Positions 1 to 7,376 of a stretch of 34,678 bases of DNA are shown in pieces. The DNA lies in the NCBI GenBank assembly GCA_903934795.1, contig CAIZPE010000295.1, positions 1 to 34,678 of the forward strand. The letters run 5' to 3'. Origin of the DNA: an uncultured bacterium (GTDB taxonomy: Bacteria; Pseudomonadota; Gammaproteobacteria; Burkholderiales; Burkholderiaceae_E). Numbering within the stretch: position 1 is the stretch's first letter; each line of letters begins with the position of its first letter. The notes beneath the pieces are model-generated. The model was not told the origin of the DNA and searched no databases. It was given only the letters and a program-made list of their open reading frames with translations. The translations under genes and the position numbers were made by a program.

Positions 1-523
1 CCAGCCGCTGAATGCAGCCCACCAGCTTGAGCAGGTAGTGCAGCGCGTGGCTGAGGTCATCGCCCGAGAATTCCGCCAGCGCCTGCGCGTAGTAGGCGCG
101 AATCTTGGGCTGGGCGAGGTCCTGCCAGACATGACGGCCCGACGCGGTCATGCTGACCAGGCGCGCCCGCCGGTCCTGGCCGCCCTGGGCGATGGCGACA
201 TGGCCATCGCGCTCCATGCGGCTGATCACCCCCGACAGATTCTGCCGCGTGACCATCAGGTAGCGCGCGAGCTCGCCCAGGGCCATGCCCCCGCGCGCGC
301 TCTCGCGCGAGAGCGCGCCGAGCACCGCCCACTGCTGCGTGGTGAGGCCCTCGGCTTCGACGGCGCGTGTTCCGGTTTTATGCAACAAGTTGGCGCATTG
401 GTACAGCCTGAAGAACAGGCGGTTGGCGAGATCGAAGCGTGCATCGGCGAGCTGCCGGCGGGCGCGGGGTGATGCCGCAACAGCGCTGTCAGCCGTATTT
501 TCAGAGGAGATAAGGGCGGGCAT
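1..523 (-). CDS. badR: MarR-family repressor, probable BadR (3' end cut by window edge)
   Basis: The reading frame runs from an ATG at 523 to the window edge without a stop, giving 174 visible residues, close to a full MarR protein. A winged helix-turn-helix is recognisable: LTTQQWAVLGAL (about 60-71), the recognition region ELARYLMVTRQNLSGVISRM (84-103), and the wing with a DRR motif (117-119). Many MarR proteins are dimeric repressors released by a small ligand or CoA thioester. In Rhodopseudomonas palustris BadR is a MarR protein that represses cyclohexanecarboxylate genes. I assign BadR from the divergent badH-badI genes and the inverted repeat in the shared promoter, not from a sequence search. 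It is the only transcription factor visible in the window. The first 22 residues are Ala/Ser-rich and outside the fold, so a downstream start is possible. Confidence 0.8.
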   Translation of the reverse strand, partial: MPALISSENTADSAVAASPRARRQLADARFDLANRLFFRLYQCANLLHKTGTRAVEAEGLTTQQWAVLGALSRESARGGMALGELARYLMVTRQNLSGVISRMERDGHVAIAQGGQDRRARLVSMTASGRHVWQDLAQPKIRAYYAQALAEFSGDDLSHALHYLLKLVGCIQRL

Positions 524-589
524 GAGGCGATTTCCGTACGGGGATCGCTGGCCAGCGGAGCGCTGGTCGCGTGGCAGTCTTCTGTCCAG

Positions 590-618
590 AGCATGCCGAC
601 AACGGCAATGTAAGTCAA
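590..618 (-). promoter_or_regulatory. Candidate promoter of badR
   Basis: On the minus strand a -35-like TTGACT (618-613) is followed after exactly 17 nt by CATGCT (595-590), a weak -10 match (3 of 6). The -35 lies in one arm of the 20-bp inverted repeat, so a repressor bound there would also autoregulate badR. Prediction from sequence only. Confidence 0.4.
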
Positions 619-630
619 CATATTGACATA
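611..630. promoter_or_regulatory. 20-bp inverted repeat, probable BadR operator
   Basis: The 20 bases pair with their own reverse complement in 8 of 10 positions; the core is GTCAA-cata-TTGAC at 614-627. The site is AT-rich against a very GC-rich background and is the only clear palindrome between badR and badH. Size and symmetry fit a MarR dimer site. Its two arms supply the -35 boxes of both divergent promoters. Confidence 0.6.
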
Positions 631-651
631 AAGACCCAGGTCCGCCATGAT
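623..651 (+). promoter_or_regulatory. Candidate promoter of badH-badI-aliB-aliA
   Basis: A perfect -35 TTGACA (623-628) is followed after 17 nt by CATGAT (646-651), matching the -10 consensus in 4 of 6 positions. The -35 overlaps the right arm of the inverted repeat, which suits repression by blocking RNA polymerase. The resulting leader to the badH ATG at 752 would be about 90 nt. Confidence 0.5.
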
Positions 652-751
652 CAGCCCGGTCAGCGCGCGGCACGCTGCAATCGCACAGCACAGCACTGCC
701 CGCCAGCCCATCATCCGGCGTCGCGTCGGCGCCCATTTTCAGGAGTCATCC

Positions 752-1519
752 ATGAGCCGATTCACCAACCAGACAGTCATCGTCACCGGGGGCGGTGGTG
801 GCATCGGCGGGGCCACCTGCCGTCGCTTCGCGGCCGAGGGCGCGAAGGTCGCGGTCTTCGATCTCAATCTGTCCGCCGCTCAGGCGGTGGCCGAGGGCAT
901 CGTCGCGCAGGGCGGCACCGCCCAGGCCTTCGCCTGCGACATCGCCGATCGCGCCACGGTCGATGCCGCCGTGGCGGCCACCGAGTCGGCGCTCGGTCCC
1001 ATCGATGTGCTGGTGAACAACGCCGGCTGGGATGTCTTCCTGCCCTTCGTGAAGACCGTTCCCGCGCAGTGGGAGAAGCTGATCGCCATCAACCTGGTGG
1101 GCGCGCTGCACATGCATCACGCCGTGCTGCCCGGCATGGTGGCCCGGCGCAGCGGCCGCATCGTCAATGTGGCCTCCGACGCCGCGCGCGTGGGCTCCTC
1201 CGGCGAAGCGGTCTACGCCGCCTGCAAGGGCGGGCTGGTGGCCCTGTCCAAGACCCTGGCCCGCGAGCACGCCCGTCACGGCATCACCGTCAATGTGGTC
1301 TGCCCCGGGCCGACCGACACCGCGCTCTTCGACGGCTTCAAGCAGGGTGCCTCCAACCCCGAGAAACTCGTCGAGGCCTTCACCCGTTCCATTCCGCTGG
1401 GCCGCATCGGCCAGCCCGATGACCTGCCCGGCGCGATCCTGTTCTTCGCCAGCACCGATGCCGCCTTTGTCACCGGCCAGGTGCTCAGCGTGTCGGGCGG
1501 CCTGACCATGAACGGCTGA
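752..1519 (+). CDS. badH: 2-hydroxycyclohexanecarboxyl-CoA dehydrogenase (SDR)
   Basis: A 255-aa SDR that oxidises 2-hydroxycyclohexanecarboxyl-CoA to the 2-keto thioester with NAD in the ring-degradation pathway. Visible motifs are TGGGGGIG (12-19), Asp37 after beta-2 (NAD preference), NNAG (89-92), and the catalytic set N114, S142, Y155, K159. Stretches such as GGGGGIGGATCRRF, LVNNAGWD and SDAARVGSSGEAVYAACKGG are what I recall of R. palustris BadH, and the length is the same. The start at 752 is preceded by AGGAG at 741-745 with 6 nt spacing; the frame is open upstream to 647, but that extension has no domain content and lies in the promoter leader. First gene of a four-gene operon ending at 5236. 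Confidence 0.9.
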   Translation: MSRFTNQTVIVTGGGGGIGGATCRRFAAEGAKVAVFDLNLSAAQAVAEGIVAQGGTAQAFACDIADRATVDAAVAATESALGPIDVLVNNAGWDVFLPFVKTVPAQWEKLIAINLVGALHMHHAVLPGMVARRSGRIVNVASDAARVGSSGEAVYAACKGGLVALSKTLAREHARHGITVNVVCPGPTDTALFDGFKQGASNPEKLVEAFTRSIPLGRIGQPDDLPGAILFFASTDAAFVTGQVLSVSGGLTMNG

Positions 1520-1554
1520 CCAGCCGCCCATCCATCTACTGAACGGCAAATCCC

Positions 1555-2337
1555 ATGCAATTCGAAGACATCCTGTACGAGGTCCGCAACGGCGTGGCCT
1601 GGATCATCATCAACCGCCCGGACAAGATGAACGCGTTCCGCGGCACCACCTGCGATGAGCTGATCCGCGCCTTCAACAAGGCTGGCTATGACCGCAATGT
1701 GGGCTGCATCGTGCTGGCCGGCGCTGGCGACCGCGCCTTCTGCACCGGCGGCGACCAGTCCGCGCATGACGGCAACTACGACGGGCGCGGCACCATCGGT
1801 CTGCCGATGGAAGAACTGCACACCGCCATCCGCGATGTGCCCAAGCCGGTCATCGCCCGTGTGCAGGGCTTTGCCATCGGCGGCGGCAATGTGCTGGCCA
1901 CCATCTGCGATCTCACCATCTGCTCCGAGAAGGCCGTCTTCGGCCAGGTGGGCCCGAAGATGGGCTCGGTCGATCCCGGCTACGGCACGGCCTTCCTCGC
2001 CCGCGTGGTCGGCGAGAAGAAAGCCCGCGAGATCTGGTACCTGAACAAGCGCTACAGCGGCGCCGAGGCCGTGGCCATGGGGCTGGCCAATGTCTGCGTG
2101 CCGCCCGAGCAGCTTGACGCCACGGTGCAGGAGTGGGCCGAGACCATCTGCGAGCGCAGCCCCACCGCCATCGCGATCGCCAAGCGCAGCTTCAACATGG
2201 ACACCGCCCACCAGGCCGGCATCGCCGGCATGGGCATGTACGCGCTCAAGCTCTACTACGACACCGAAGAGTCCCGGGAAGGCGTGGCCGCGCTGAAGGA
2301 AAAGCGCAAGCCCGAGTTCCGCAAGTACGCGAAGTAA
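1555..2337 (+). CDS. badI: 2-ketocyclohexanecarboxyl-CoA hydrolase (ring-opening crotonase)
   Basis: A 260-aa crotonase-family enzyme that hydrolytically opens the ring of 2-ketocyclohexanecarboxyl-CoA to give pimelyl-CoA. It carries the oxyanion-hole segments CTGGDQ (63-68) and AIGGGN (107-112) and the SVDPGYGTAFLARVVG segment (138-153), which resembles the corresponding part of MenB naphthoate synthase, to which BadI is related. Its length and the conserved HDGNYDGRGT stretch fit BadI rather than an ordinary enoyl-CoA hydratase. It starts 35 nt after badH without a clear Shine-Dalgarno, so translation may depend on coupling. The order badH-badI matches the R. palustris locus as I know it. 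Confidence 0.9.
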   Translation: MQFEDILYEVRNGVAWIIINRPDKMNAFRGTTCDELIRAFNKAGYDRNVGCIVLAGAGDRAFCTGGDQSAHDGNYDGRGTIGLPMEELHTAIRDVPKPVIARVQGFAIGGGNVLATICDLTICSEKAVFGQVGPKMGSVDPGYGTAFLARVVGEKKAREIWYLNKRYSGAEAVAMGLANVCVPPEQLDATVQEWAETICERSPTAIAIAKRSFNMDTAHQAGIAGMGMYALKLYYDTEESREGVAALKEKRKPEFRKYAK

Positions 2338-2341
2338 GGCC

Positions 2342-3499
2342 ATGACGCCCAACCCCTACCTCGACGACGACCTCACCGCGCTCGCCGGCCATGCCCGGCG
2401 CTTTGCCACCGAGCGCATCGCGCCCGGATTCCAGGAGCGCGACCGCACCCGGGTGCTCGACCGCGCGCTGATGCGCGAGATGGGCGAGATGGGCTTCATC
2501 GCGCCCGAACTGCCCGAGGCGCTCGGCGGGCAGGGGCTGGGCTGTCTTGCCGCCGGCGTCATCCACGAGGAGATCGCCCGCGCCGACCTCAGCCTGTCCT
2601 ACATCAACCTGCTTGCGTCGCTGAACGGCCAGATCCTCGCCGATCATGGCCAGCCGGAAGTGGCCGGGCCCTGGCTGCAGCGCCTCACCCGGGGCGAGGC
2701 GCTGCTGGCCATCGCCCTCACCGAACCGCGCGGCGGGTCCGATGCCGCCAATCTGCGCCTGCGCATCGACCGGGTCGGCGACAGCTATGTGATCAACGGC
2801 GAGAAGACCTCCATCTCGGCAGCCGATCAGGCCGACGCCATCGTGGTGTTCGGTCGCACCGGATCGGTGGAATCGGCGGCCCACGGCGTCACCGCGCTGC
2901 TGGTGCCGGGCGACACGCCGGGGCTGACCCGCAGCCGCTTCGACTGCCACGGCCAGCGCGCCATCGGTCGCGGCTCGCTGTTCTTCGATGATGTGCGGGT
3001 GCCGGCCAGCCACCGGCTGGGCGAGGAGAACGCCGGCTTCGTGCAGGTGATGCAGGGCTTCGACTTCTCGCGCGCGCTGATCGGCCTGCAGGTGCTGGCG
3101 GTGGCGCGGGTGGCCCTCGAGGAAACCTGGGCCTGGGTCGCGCAGCGCGAGGCCTTCGGCAAGCCGCTCTCGGCCTTCCAGGGCGTGTCGCACACCCTGG
3201 CCGATCTCGACACCCAGGTCGAGGCCGCGCGCCTGCTTTGCCTGCAGGCGCTGTGGCTCAAGGACCGGGGCGCGCCGCACAGCGCCGAGGCCGCGATGTG
3301 CAAGTGGTGGGCGCCCAAGCTCGCCTACGACACCATCCACCAGTGCCTGCTGATGCACGGCCATGCCGGCTATGACCGCGGCCTGATGGAGCAGCGCCTG
3401 CGCGATGTGCTGGGCTTCCAGATTGGCGACGGCACCGCGCAGATCATGAAGACCGTCATCGCCCGCACCCGAGCCGGGCGCAAGGCGGTGCCGGCCTGA
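2342..3499 (+). CDS. aliB: Cyclohexanecarboxyl-CoA dehydrogenase (acyl-CoA dehydrogenase family)
   Basis: A 385-aa acyl-CoA dehydrogenase with the usual order: alpha domain (1-120), beta domain with ALTEPRGGSDAA (125-136) and INGEKTSIS (151-159), and a C-terminal alpha domain with REAFGKPLSAFQ (269-280) for FAD binding. By position in the bad/ali operon it should convert cyclohexanecarboxyl-CoA to cyclohex-1-ene-1-carboxyl-CoA. The place of the usual catalytic glutamate in the C-terminal loop holds an aspartate, D363 (IGDGTAQI). The ATG lies 4 nt beyond the badI stop and the only purine run overlaps that stop, so translational coupling is likely. The assignment rests on context plus family features; another alicyclic or short-chain acyl-CoA substrate cannot be excluded. 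Confidence 0.8.
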   Translation: MTPNPYLDDDLTALAGHARRFATERIAPGFQERDRTRVLDRALMREMGEMGFIAPELPEALGGQGLGCLAAGVIHEEIARADLSLSYINLLASLNGQILADHGQPEVAGPWLQRLTRGEALLAIALTEPRGGSDAANLRLRIDRVGDSYVINGEKTSISAADQADAIVVFGRTGSVESAAHGVTALLVPGDTPGLTRSRFDCHGQRAIGRGSLFFDDVRVPASHRLGEENAGFVQVMQGFDFSRALIGLQVLAVARVALEETWAWVAQREAFGKPLSAFQGVSHTLADLDTQVEAARLLCLQALWLKDRGAPHSAEAAMCKWWAPKLAYDTIHQCLLMHGHAGYDRGLMEQRLRDVLGFQIGDGTAQIMKTVIARTRAGRKAVPA

Positions 3500-3518
3500 A
3501 CCCGGGCACCAGAGGCAG

Positions 3519-3547
3519 CTCGCCGGCGGCATGACCGCGCCGGCGAG
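3519..3547 (+). other. Hairpin in the aliB-aliA gap
   Basis: A perfect 10-bp stem, CTCGCCGGCG (3519-3528) with CGCCGGCGAG (3538-3547), encloses a 9-nt loop. No T-run follows, so it is not a classical intrinsic terminator. It may be an mRNA processing or stabilising element or may lower expression of aliA relative to the upstream genes. Confidence 0.5.
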
Positions 3548-3586
3548 GCCAAGCCCGCCCAGACTTCCATCCGAGAGGAGACAGCC

Positions 3587-5236
3587 ATGGAATTCGACGC
3601 CGTCCTGCTGGCCCCGCGCCGCGCCGAGAGCATCGCGCGCGGCTGGTGGCATGACCAGACCATCAACCAGGCGCTCGATGCCTGCCTCGCCCACTGCCCC
3701 GACAAGCTCGCGCTGACCGCGCTGCGGGTCGAATCGGGGGAAACCCGGCGCTTCACCTGGCGCGAGGTCGGCCAGCTTGCCGACCGCATCGCGGTGGGCC
3801 TGCACCGCCTGGGCGTGCGCCGCGATGATGTGGTCGCCATGCAGCTGCCCAACTGGTGGCAGTTCAGCCTGATGTATCTCGCCTGCTCGCGCATCGGCGC
3901 GGTGATCAACCCGCTGATGCCGATCTTCCGCGAGCGCGAGCTCTCGTTCATGCTGCGCCACGGCGAGGCCCGGGTGCTGGTGGTGCCCCGCGTGTTCCGC
4001 GGCTTCGACCACGAAGCCATGGCCCGCGCGCTGCAGCCCTCGCTGCCCGCGCTGCGCCAGCTGGTGGTGGTCGACGGCGAGGGCCCCGACAGCTTCGAGG
4101 CCCTGCTCGGCGGCCCGGCCTGGGAGCAGGCGCCCGATGCCGCCGCCATCCTGACCGCGGCCCGTCCCGGCCCCGACGACATCACGCAGCTCATCTACAC
4201 CTCGGGTACCACCGGCGAGCCCAAGGGCGTGATGCACAGCGCCAACACCCTGATGGCCAACATCATTCCCTATGCCGAGCGCATGAACCTCGGCGCCGAG
4301 GATGTGGTGCTGATGGCCTCGCCCATGGCCCACCAGACCGGCTTCATGTACGGGCTGATGATGCCGGTGATGCTGCGTGCGAGCTCGGTGCTGCAGGACA
4401 TCTGGGAGCCGCGCCGGGCCATCGAGCTCATCCGCGCCGAGGGCGCGAGCTTCACCATGGCCTCCACGCCCTTCCTCACCGACCTCACCCGCCATGTGCA
4501 GGAGAGCGGCCTCGCGGTGCCCAGCCTGCGCACCTTCCTGTGCGCCGGCGCGCCCATTCCCGGCCCGCTGGTCGAGCAGGCCCGCGCGGTGCTCGGCAGC
4601 AAGATCGTCTCGGCCTGGGGCATGACCGAGAACGGCGCGGTCACCCTGATCCGGCTGGATGACGCCGACGAGCGCGCGTTCTCCACCGATGGCTGCGCGC
4701 TGCCGGGTGTCTCGGTGAAGGTGACCGACGATCTGGGCCGCAGCCTGCCCGAGGGCGAGGTCGGGCGGCTGCTGGTGCGGGCCTGCTCCAACTTCGGCGG
4801 TTACCTTCGCCGGCCGCAGTGGAACAACACCGACGCCGAGGGCTGGTTCGACACCGGCGATCTGGCCCGCATGGACGCGCAGGGCTACATCCGCATCAGC
4901 GGCCGCAGCAAGGATGTGATCATCCGCGGCGGCGAGAACATCCCGGTGGTGGAGATCGAGTCGCTGCTCTACCGCCACCCGGTGATCGCGCAGGTGGCCA
5001 TCGTGGCCTATCCCGACGAGCGTCTGGGCGAGCGCGGCTGCGCGGTGGCGGTGCTCAAGCCCGGGCAGCAGCTCGGCTTTGCCGACATGGTGGCCTTCCT
5101 GAAGGCGCAGAAGGTGGCGGTGCAGTACATCCCCGAGCGCCTGGAGGTGCTGTCGGCCATGCCCGCCACGCCCTCGGGCAAGATCCAGAAGTTCCGCCTG
5201 CGCGAGATGCTGCGCGACGGCAGCCTGGGCGGCTGA
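3587..5236 (+). CDS. aliA: Cyclohexanecarboxylate-CoA ligase (acyl-adenylate family)
   Basis: A 549-aa ANL-superfamily acyl-CoA synthetase expected to activate cyclohexanecarboxylate with ATP and CoA, the entry step of the pathway. Motifs: P-loop YTSGTTGEPKG (204-214), the AWGMTE adenine motif, WFDTGD followed by the GRSKDVIIRGGENI hinge region, and the C-terminal lysine K532 in PSGKIQKFR, needed for adenylation. Full length for the family. The start has a strong GAGGAG (3575-3580) with 6 nt spacing. It is the last gene of the badH operon, 87 nt after aliB with a hairpin between them. The AliA substrate is inferred from the neighbours; on sequence alone it could be another medium-chain or cyclic acyl-CoA ligase. 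Confidence 0.8.
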   Translation: MEFDAVLLAPRRAESIARGWWHDQTINQALDACLAHCPDKLALTALRVESGETRRFTWREVGQLADRIAVGLHRLGVRRDDVVAMQLPNWWQFSLMYLACSRIGAVINPLMPIFRERELSFMLRHGEARVLVVPRVFRGFDHEAMARALQPSLPALRQLVVVDGEGPDSFEALLGGPAWEQAPDAAAILTAARPGPDDITQLIYTSGTTGEPKGVMHSANTLMANIIPYAERMNLGAEDVVLMASPMAHQTGFMYGLMMPVMLRASSVLQDIWEPRRAIELIRAEGASFTMASTPFLTDLTRHVQESGLAVPSLRTFLCAGAPIPGPLVEQARAVLGSKIVSAWGMTENGAVTLIRLDDADERAFSTDGCALPGVSVKVTDDLGRSLPEGEVGRLLVRACSNFGGYLRRPQWNNTDAEGWFDTGDLARMDAQGYIRISGRSKDVIIRGGENIPVVEIESLLYRHPVIAQVAIVAYPDERLGERGCAVAVLKPGQQLGFADMVAFLKAQKVAVQYIPERLEVLSAMPATPSGKIQKFRLREMLRDGSLGG

Positions 5237-5265
5237 GGGCAGGGTCTCCGGGGCGGCTGGGGCCA

Positions 5266-5301
5266 GGGTCGCCGGGTCCCCTGCCTGTCCCGGTCCGACC
5301 C
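5266..5301. terminator. Possible bidirectional terminator hairpin
   Basis: GGGTCGCCGGG (5266-5276) pairs with CCCGG-tc-CGACCC (5289-5301), an 11-bp stem with a 2-nt bulge and 12-nt loop, between the convergent genes aliA and the hydroxyacid dehydrogenase. There is no T-tract on either strand, so it would have to act with Rho or as a 3'-end stabiliser. Confidence 0.4.
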
Positions 5302-5331
5302 CGTCGCCAGCGCCGTGCCCGCCCGCGGCGC

Positions 5332-6336
5332 TCAGCGGCGCTGCGCGAGCTGCGCCGCGTTCACGCAGTTCTCGAGCCGGCCGCTGCGCAGATAGCGCGC
5401 CGCGGTGCGCGACGAGAAGCCGCGGATGTCACGCCAGCTCTCCGGCGTGTAGAAGGCCGAATGCGGGGTGACCACCAGCCGGTGACGGATCCACGGCTCG
5501 TTGCGCAGCCATGCACCGATCAGCGGGCTCTCGGCGCTGGGCGGCTCCTGCGGCAGCACATCGAGGCCGGCGGCCAGCACCGTGCCGTCCTTCAGCGCAT
5601 CGTGCAGGGCGTCTATGTCCACGATCGGCCCGCGCGCGGTGTTCACCAGGATCATGCCGCGCCTGGCGGCGGCCAGCGCCTGGCGGCCGATCAGCTTGCG
5701 GGTGCCCTCGTTGAGCGGCGCATGCACGGTCACGATGTCGCTCTGGGCCATCAGCTCCTCGAGCGAGTCGGCGCGCCGCACCCCGAGCGCCAGCTCATAG
5801 CCGCTGGGCTGGTGGGGGTCGTAGAACACCACATCCATGTCGAAGGCCTTGGCCCGCAGCACCGCCGCGGTACCGATGCGGCCCACGCCCACCACGCCGA
5901 GGGTGCAGTCGGCCATGCGCCGGCCGAAGGGGTTGAGCGCCGGACGCCAGTTGGCCTTGAGGTCGGCGCGAAGGCTCTCGTCGTGGAAGGCGATGCTCTT
6001 GGTGAGAGTGAGCATCAGCGCCATGGCATGGTCGGCCACCTCGCGGGTGCCGTAGTCGGGCGTGTTGCACACCGGGATGCCCATGGCGCTGAACTGGGCG
6101 AGATCGACATCGTCGAAGCCCACCGCCGGCTTCACATAGATGCGGCAGCGGGTGAGCTTGGGGATGTGCTGCGGCGGCACCGCCGGCCCGACCACCGCGT
6201 CGGCGCTCGCCCACTGGGCATCGGTGACCTCGTCGAAGCTGCTGCAGAACACCGGGTTGAAGCCCTCGCCGATGGCGCTCAGCTCGATCTGGTGGTCGTC
6301 GGGATGGGCGCGGGGCCAGAGAATGGTCTGTGTCAT
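5332..6336 (-). CDS. D-isomer-specific 2-hydroxyacid dehydrogenase
   Basis: A 334-aa NAD-dependent dehydrogenase that interconverts a D-2-hydroxyacid and a 2-oxoacid. The nucleotide-binding segment is GVVGVGRIG (147-155) with Asp173 after beta-2, which favours NAD. Catalytic residues are R235 (NTARGPIVD), E264 and H292 (VTPHSAFYT). The segment YDPHQPSGYELALGV resembles the equivalent part of CtBP-like members. The chosen ATG at 6336 has AAGGA just upstream; the frame stays open to 6426 but the extra residues carry no domain. It is divergent from the MaoC gene and convergent with aliA. Substrate unknown; a link to the 2-hydroxyacid dehydrogenase at 27757 is speculative. Confidence 0.85.
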   Translation of the reverse strand: MTQTILWPRAHPDDHQIELSAIGEGFNPVFCSSFDEVTDAQWASADAVVGPAVPPQHIPKLTRCRIYVKPAVGFDDVDLAQFSAMGIPVCNTPDYGTREVADHAMALMLTLTKSIAFHDESLRADLKANWRPALNPFGRRMADCTLGVVGVGRIGTAAVLRAKAFDMDVVFYDPHQPSGYELALGVRRADSLEELMAQSDIVTVHAPLNEGTRKLIGRQALAAARRGMILVNTARGPIVDIDALHDALKDGTVLAAGLDVLPQEPPSAESPLIGAWLRNEPWIRHRLVVTPHSAFYTPESWRDIRGFSSRTAARYLRSGRLENCVNAAQLAQRR

Positions 6337-6496
6337 GGGGGGTTCCTTCGGCAGAAGCGGCCGACTCTCCTGCCGCGGGCGGCGCCGGTCAATCCCGCCC
6401 CCGGGGAACTGGAACAGCCCGCGCAAGCCGGCAGGGGCGCTGCGACGACATCGCCCCTACCATCAGCGCTTCCCCCTTCCCATACGGAGTCTCGCC

Positions 6497-7369
6497 ATGG
6501 CGGTCTACAACCCGGCAGCGGTGCTTCCCGGCGGCCAGCCCGGCCCCTGGGGCAACCCGGTCGCCATCGACTACACCCAGCGCGATGTGCTGCTCTATGC
6601 GGTGGGCATCGGCATCGAGGATCTGCGCTACACCTTCGAGAAGCATCCCGGTTTCGCGGTGTTTCCCACCTTCGCGATCCGCTGGGGCGGCGCTGGCGCG
6701 CCGATCGATCCCGCGGCCATTCCGCCCTCGCCCGGGCCGCTGAACATCGACGCCGAGCGCGACATCACGATGCTGCATCCGCTGCCGCTGGAGGGCCGGG
6801 TGAGCGTGCGCTCGCGGGTCATCAGCGTGCATCCCCGCGGCAAGGGCAGCGGCTTCGTCGAGACCGAAAGCGAGGTCACCGATGACCAGGGGCGGGTGTG
6901 CATCCGCATGGTCAACGGCTCGTTCCGGCGTGGCGTGCAGGCGCTCGGCGACATCGAGCCCTTCATCGGCCTGGGCCAGGCCCCGGCCGGGCGGGTGACG
7001 GTGCCCGAGCGCGCGCCCGATCTCGAGACCGCGGCGCACATCGCCCGCAACCAGGCGCATCTGTATCGGCTCTCGGGCGACTACAACCCGCTGCACATCG
7101 ATCCGGCGGCCGCGCGCTTCGGCGGCTTCGAGATGCCCATCCTGCACGGGCTGTGCACCTTCGGGCACTGCGCGCAGCTGCTGCTGGCCGCGCTCTGCGA
7201 GGGCGACCCGGCGCGCTTCCGGCGGCTGAAGGTGCGCTTCTCCTCGCCGGTGTATCCCGGCGACACGCTGCGGGTGCTCGCCTGGCGCGAGTCCGCGCAG
7301 CGGGTGGTGTTCGAGGCCCGGGTGGGCGATCAGGCGGTGGTGTCCAACGCCTGGTTCGATCACGCCTGA
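6497..7369 (+). CDS. MaoC-type (R)-specific enoyl-CoA hydratase 2
   Basis: A 290-aa double hot-dog protein of the hydratase-2/MaoC family, which adds water to trans-2-enoyl-CoA to give the (3R)-hydroxyacyl-CoA. The hydratase-2 signature YRLSGDYNPLHIDP (190-203) supplies D195 and H200, followed by HGL at 217. The N-terminal half (1-150) is a second, degenerate hot-dog domain, as in the hydratase part of eukaryotic MFE-2. The start at 6497 has GGAG at 6486-6489; the frame is open upstream to 6140 but that part overlaps the divergent gene and is not protein-like. A natural partner is the 303-aa SDR at 13673, whose type oxidises (3R)-hydroxyacyl-CoAs. It could also replace the missing BadK hydratase, but that is a guess. 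Confidence 0.85.
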   Translation: MAVYNPAAVLPGGQPGPWGNPVAIDYTQRDVLLYAVGIGIEDLRYTFEKHPGFAVFPTFAIRWGGAGAPIDPAAIPPSPGPLNIDAERDITMLHPLPLEGRVSVRSRVISVHPRGKGSGFVETESEVTDDQGRVCIRMVNGSFRRGVQALGDIEPFIGLGQAPAGRVTVPERAPDLETAAHIARNQAHLYRLSGDYNPLHIDPAAARFGGFEMPILHGLCTFGHCAQLLLAALCEGDPARFRRLKVRFSSPVYPGDTLRVLAWRESAQRVVFEARVGDQAVVSNAWFDHA

Positions 7370-7376
7370 GGCGGGC

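Noticed and set aside
2246-4978. 910-codon open frame on the minus strand
   Set aside because: It is antisense to badI, aliB and aliA; its product is rich in His, Gly and Arg without domains, as expected for a shadow frame in high-GC DNA.
4819-6885. 688-codon open frame on the plus strand
   Set aside because: Runs through parts of three genes in the wrong frame or strand and is Arg/Ala/Gly-rich without recognisable domains.
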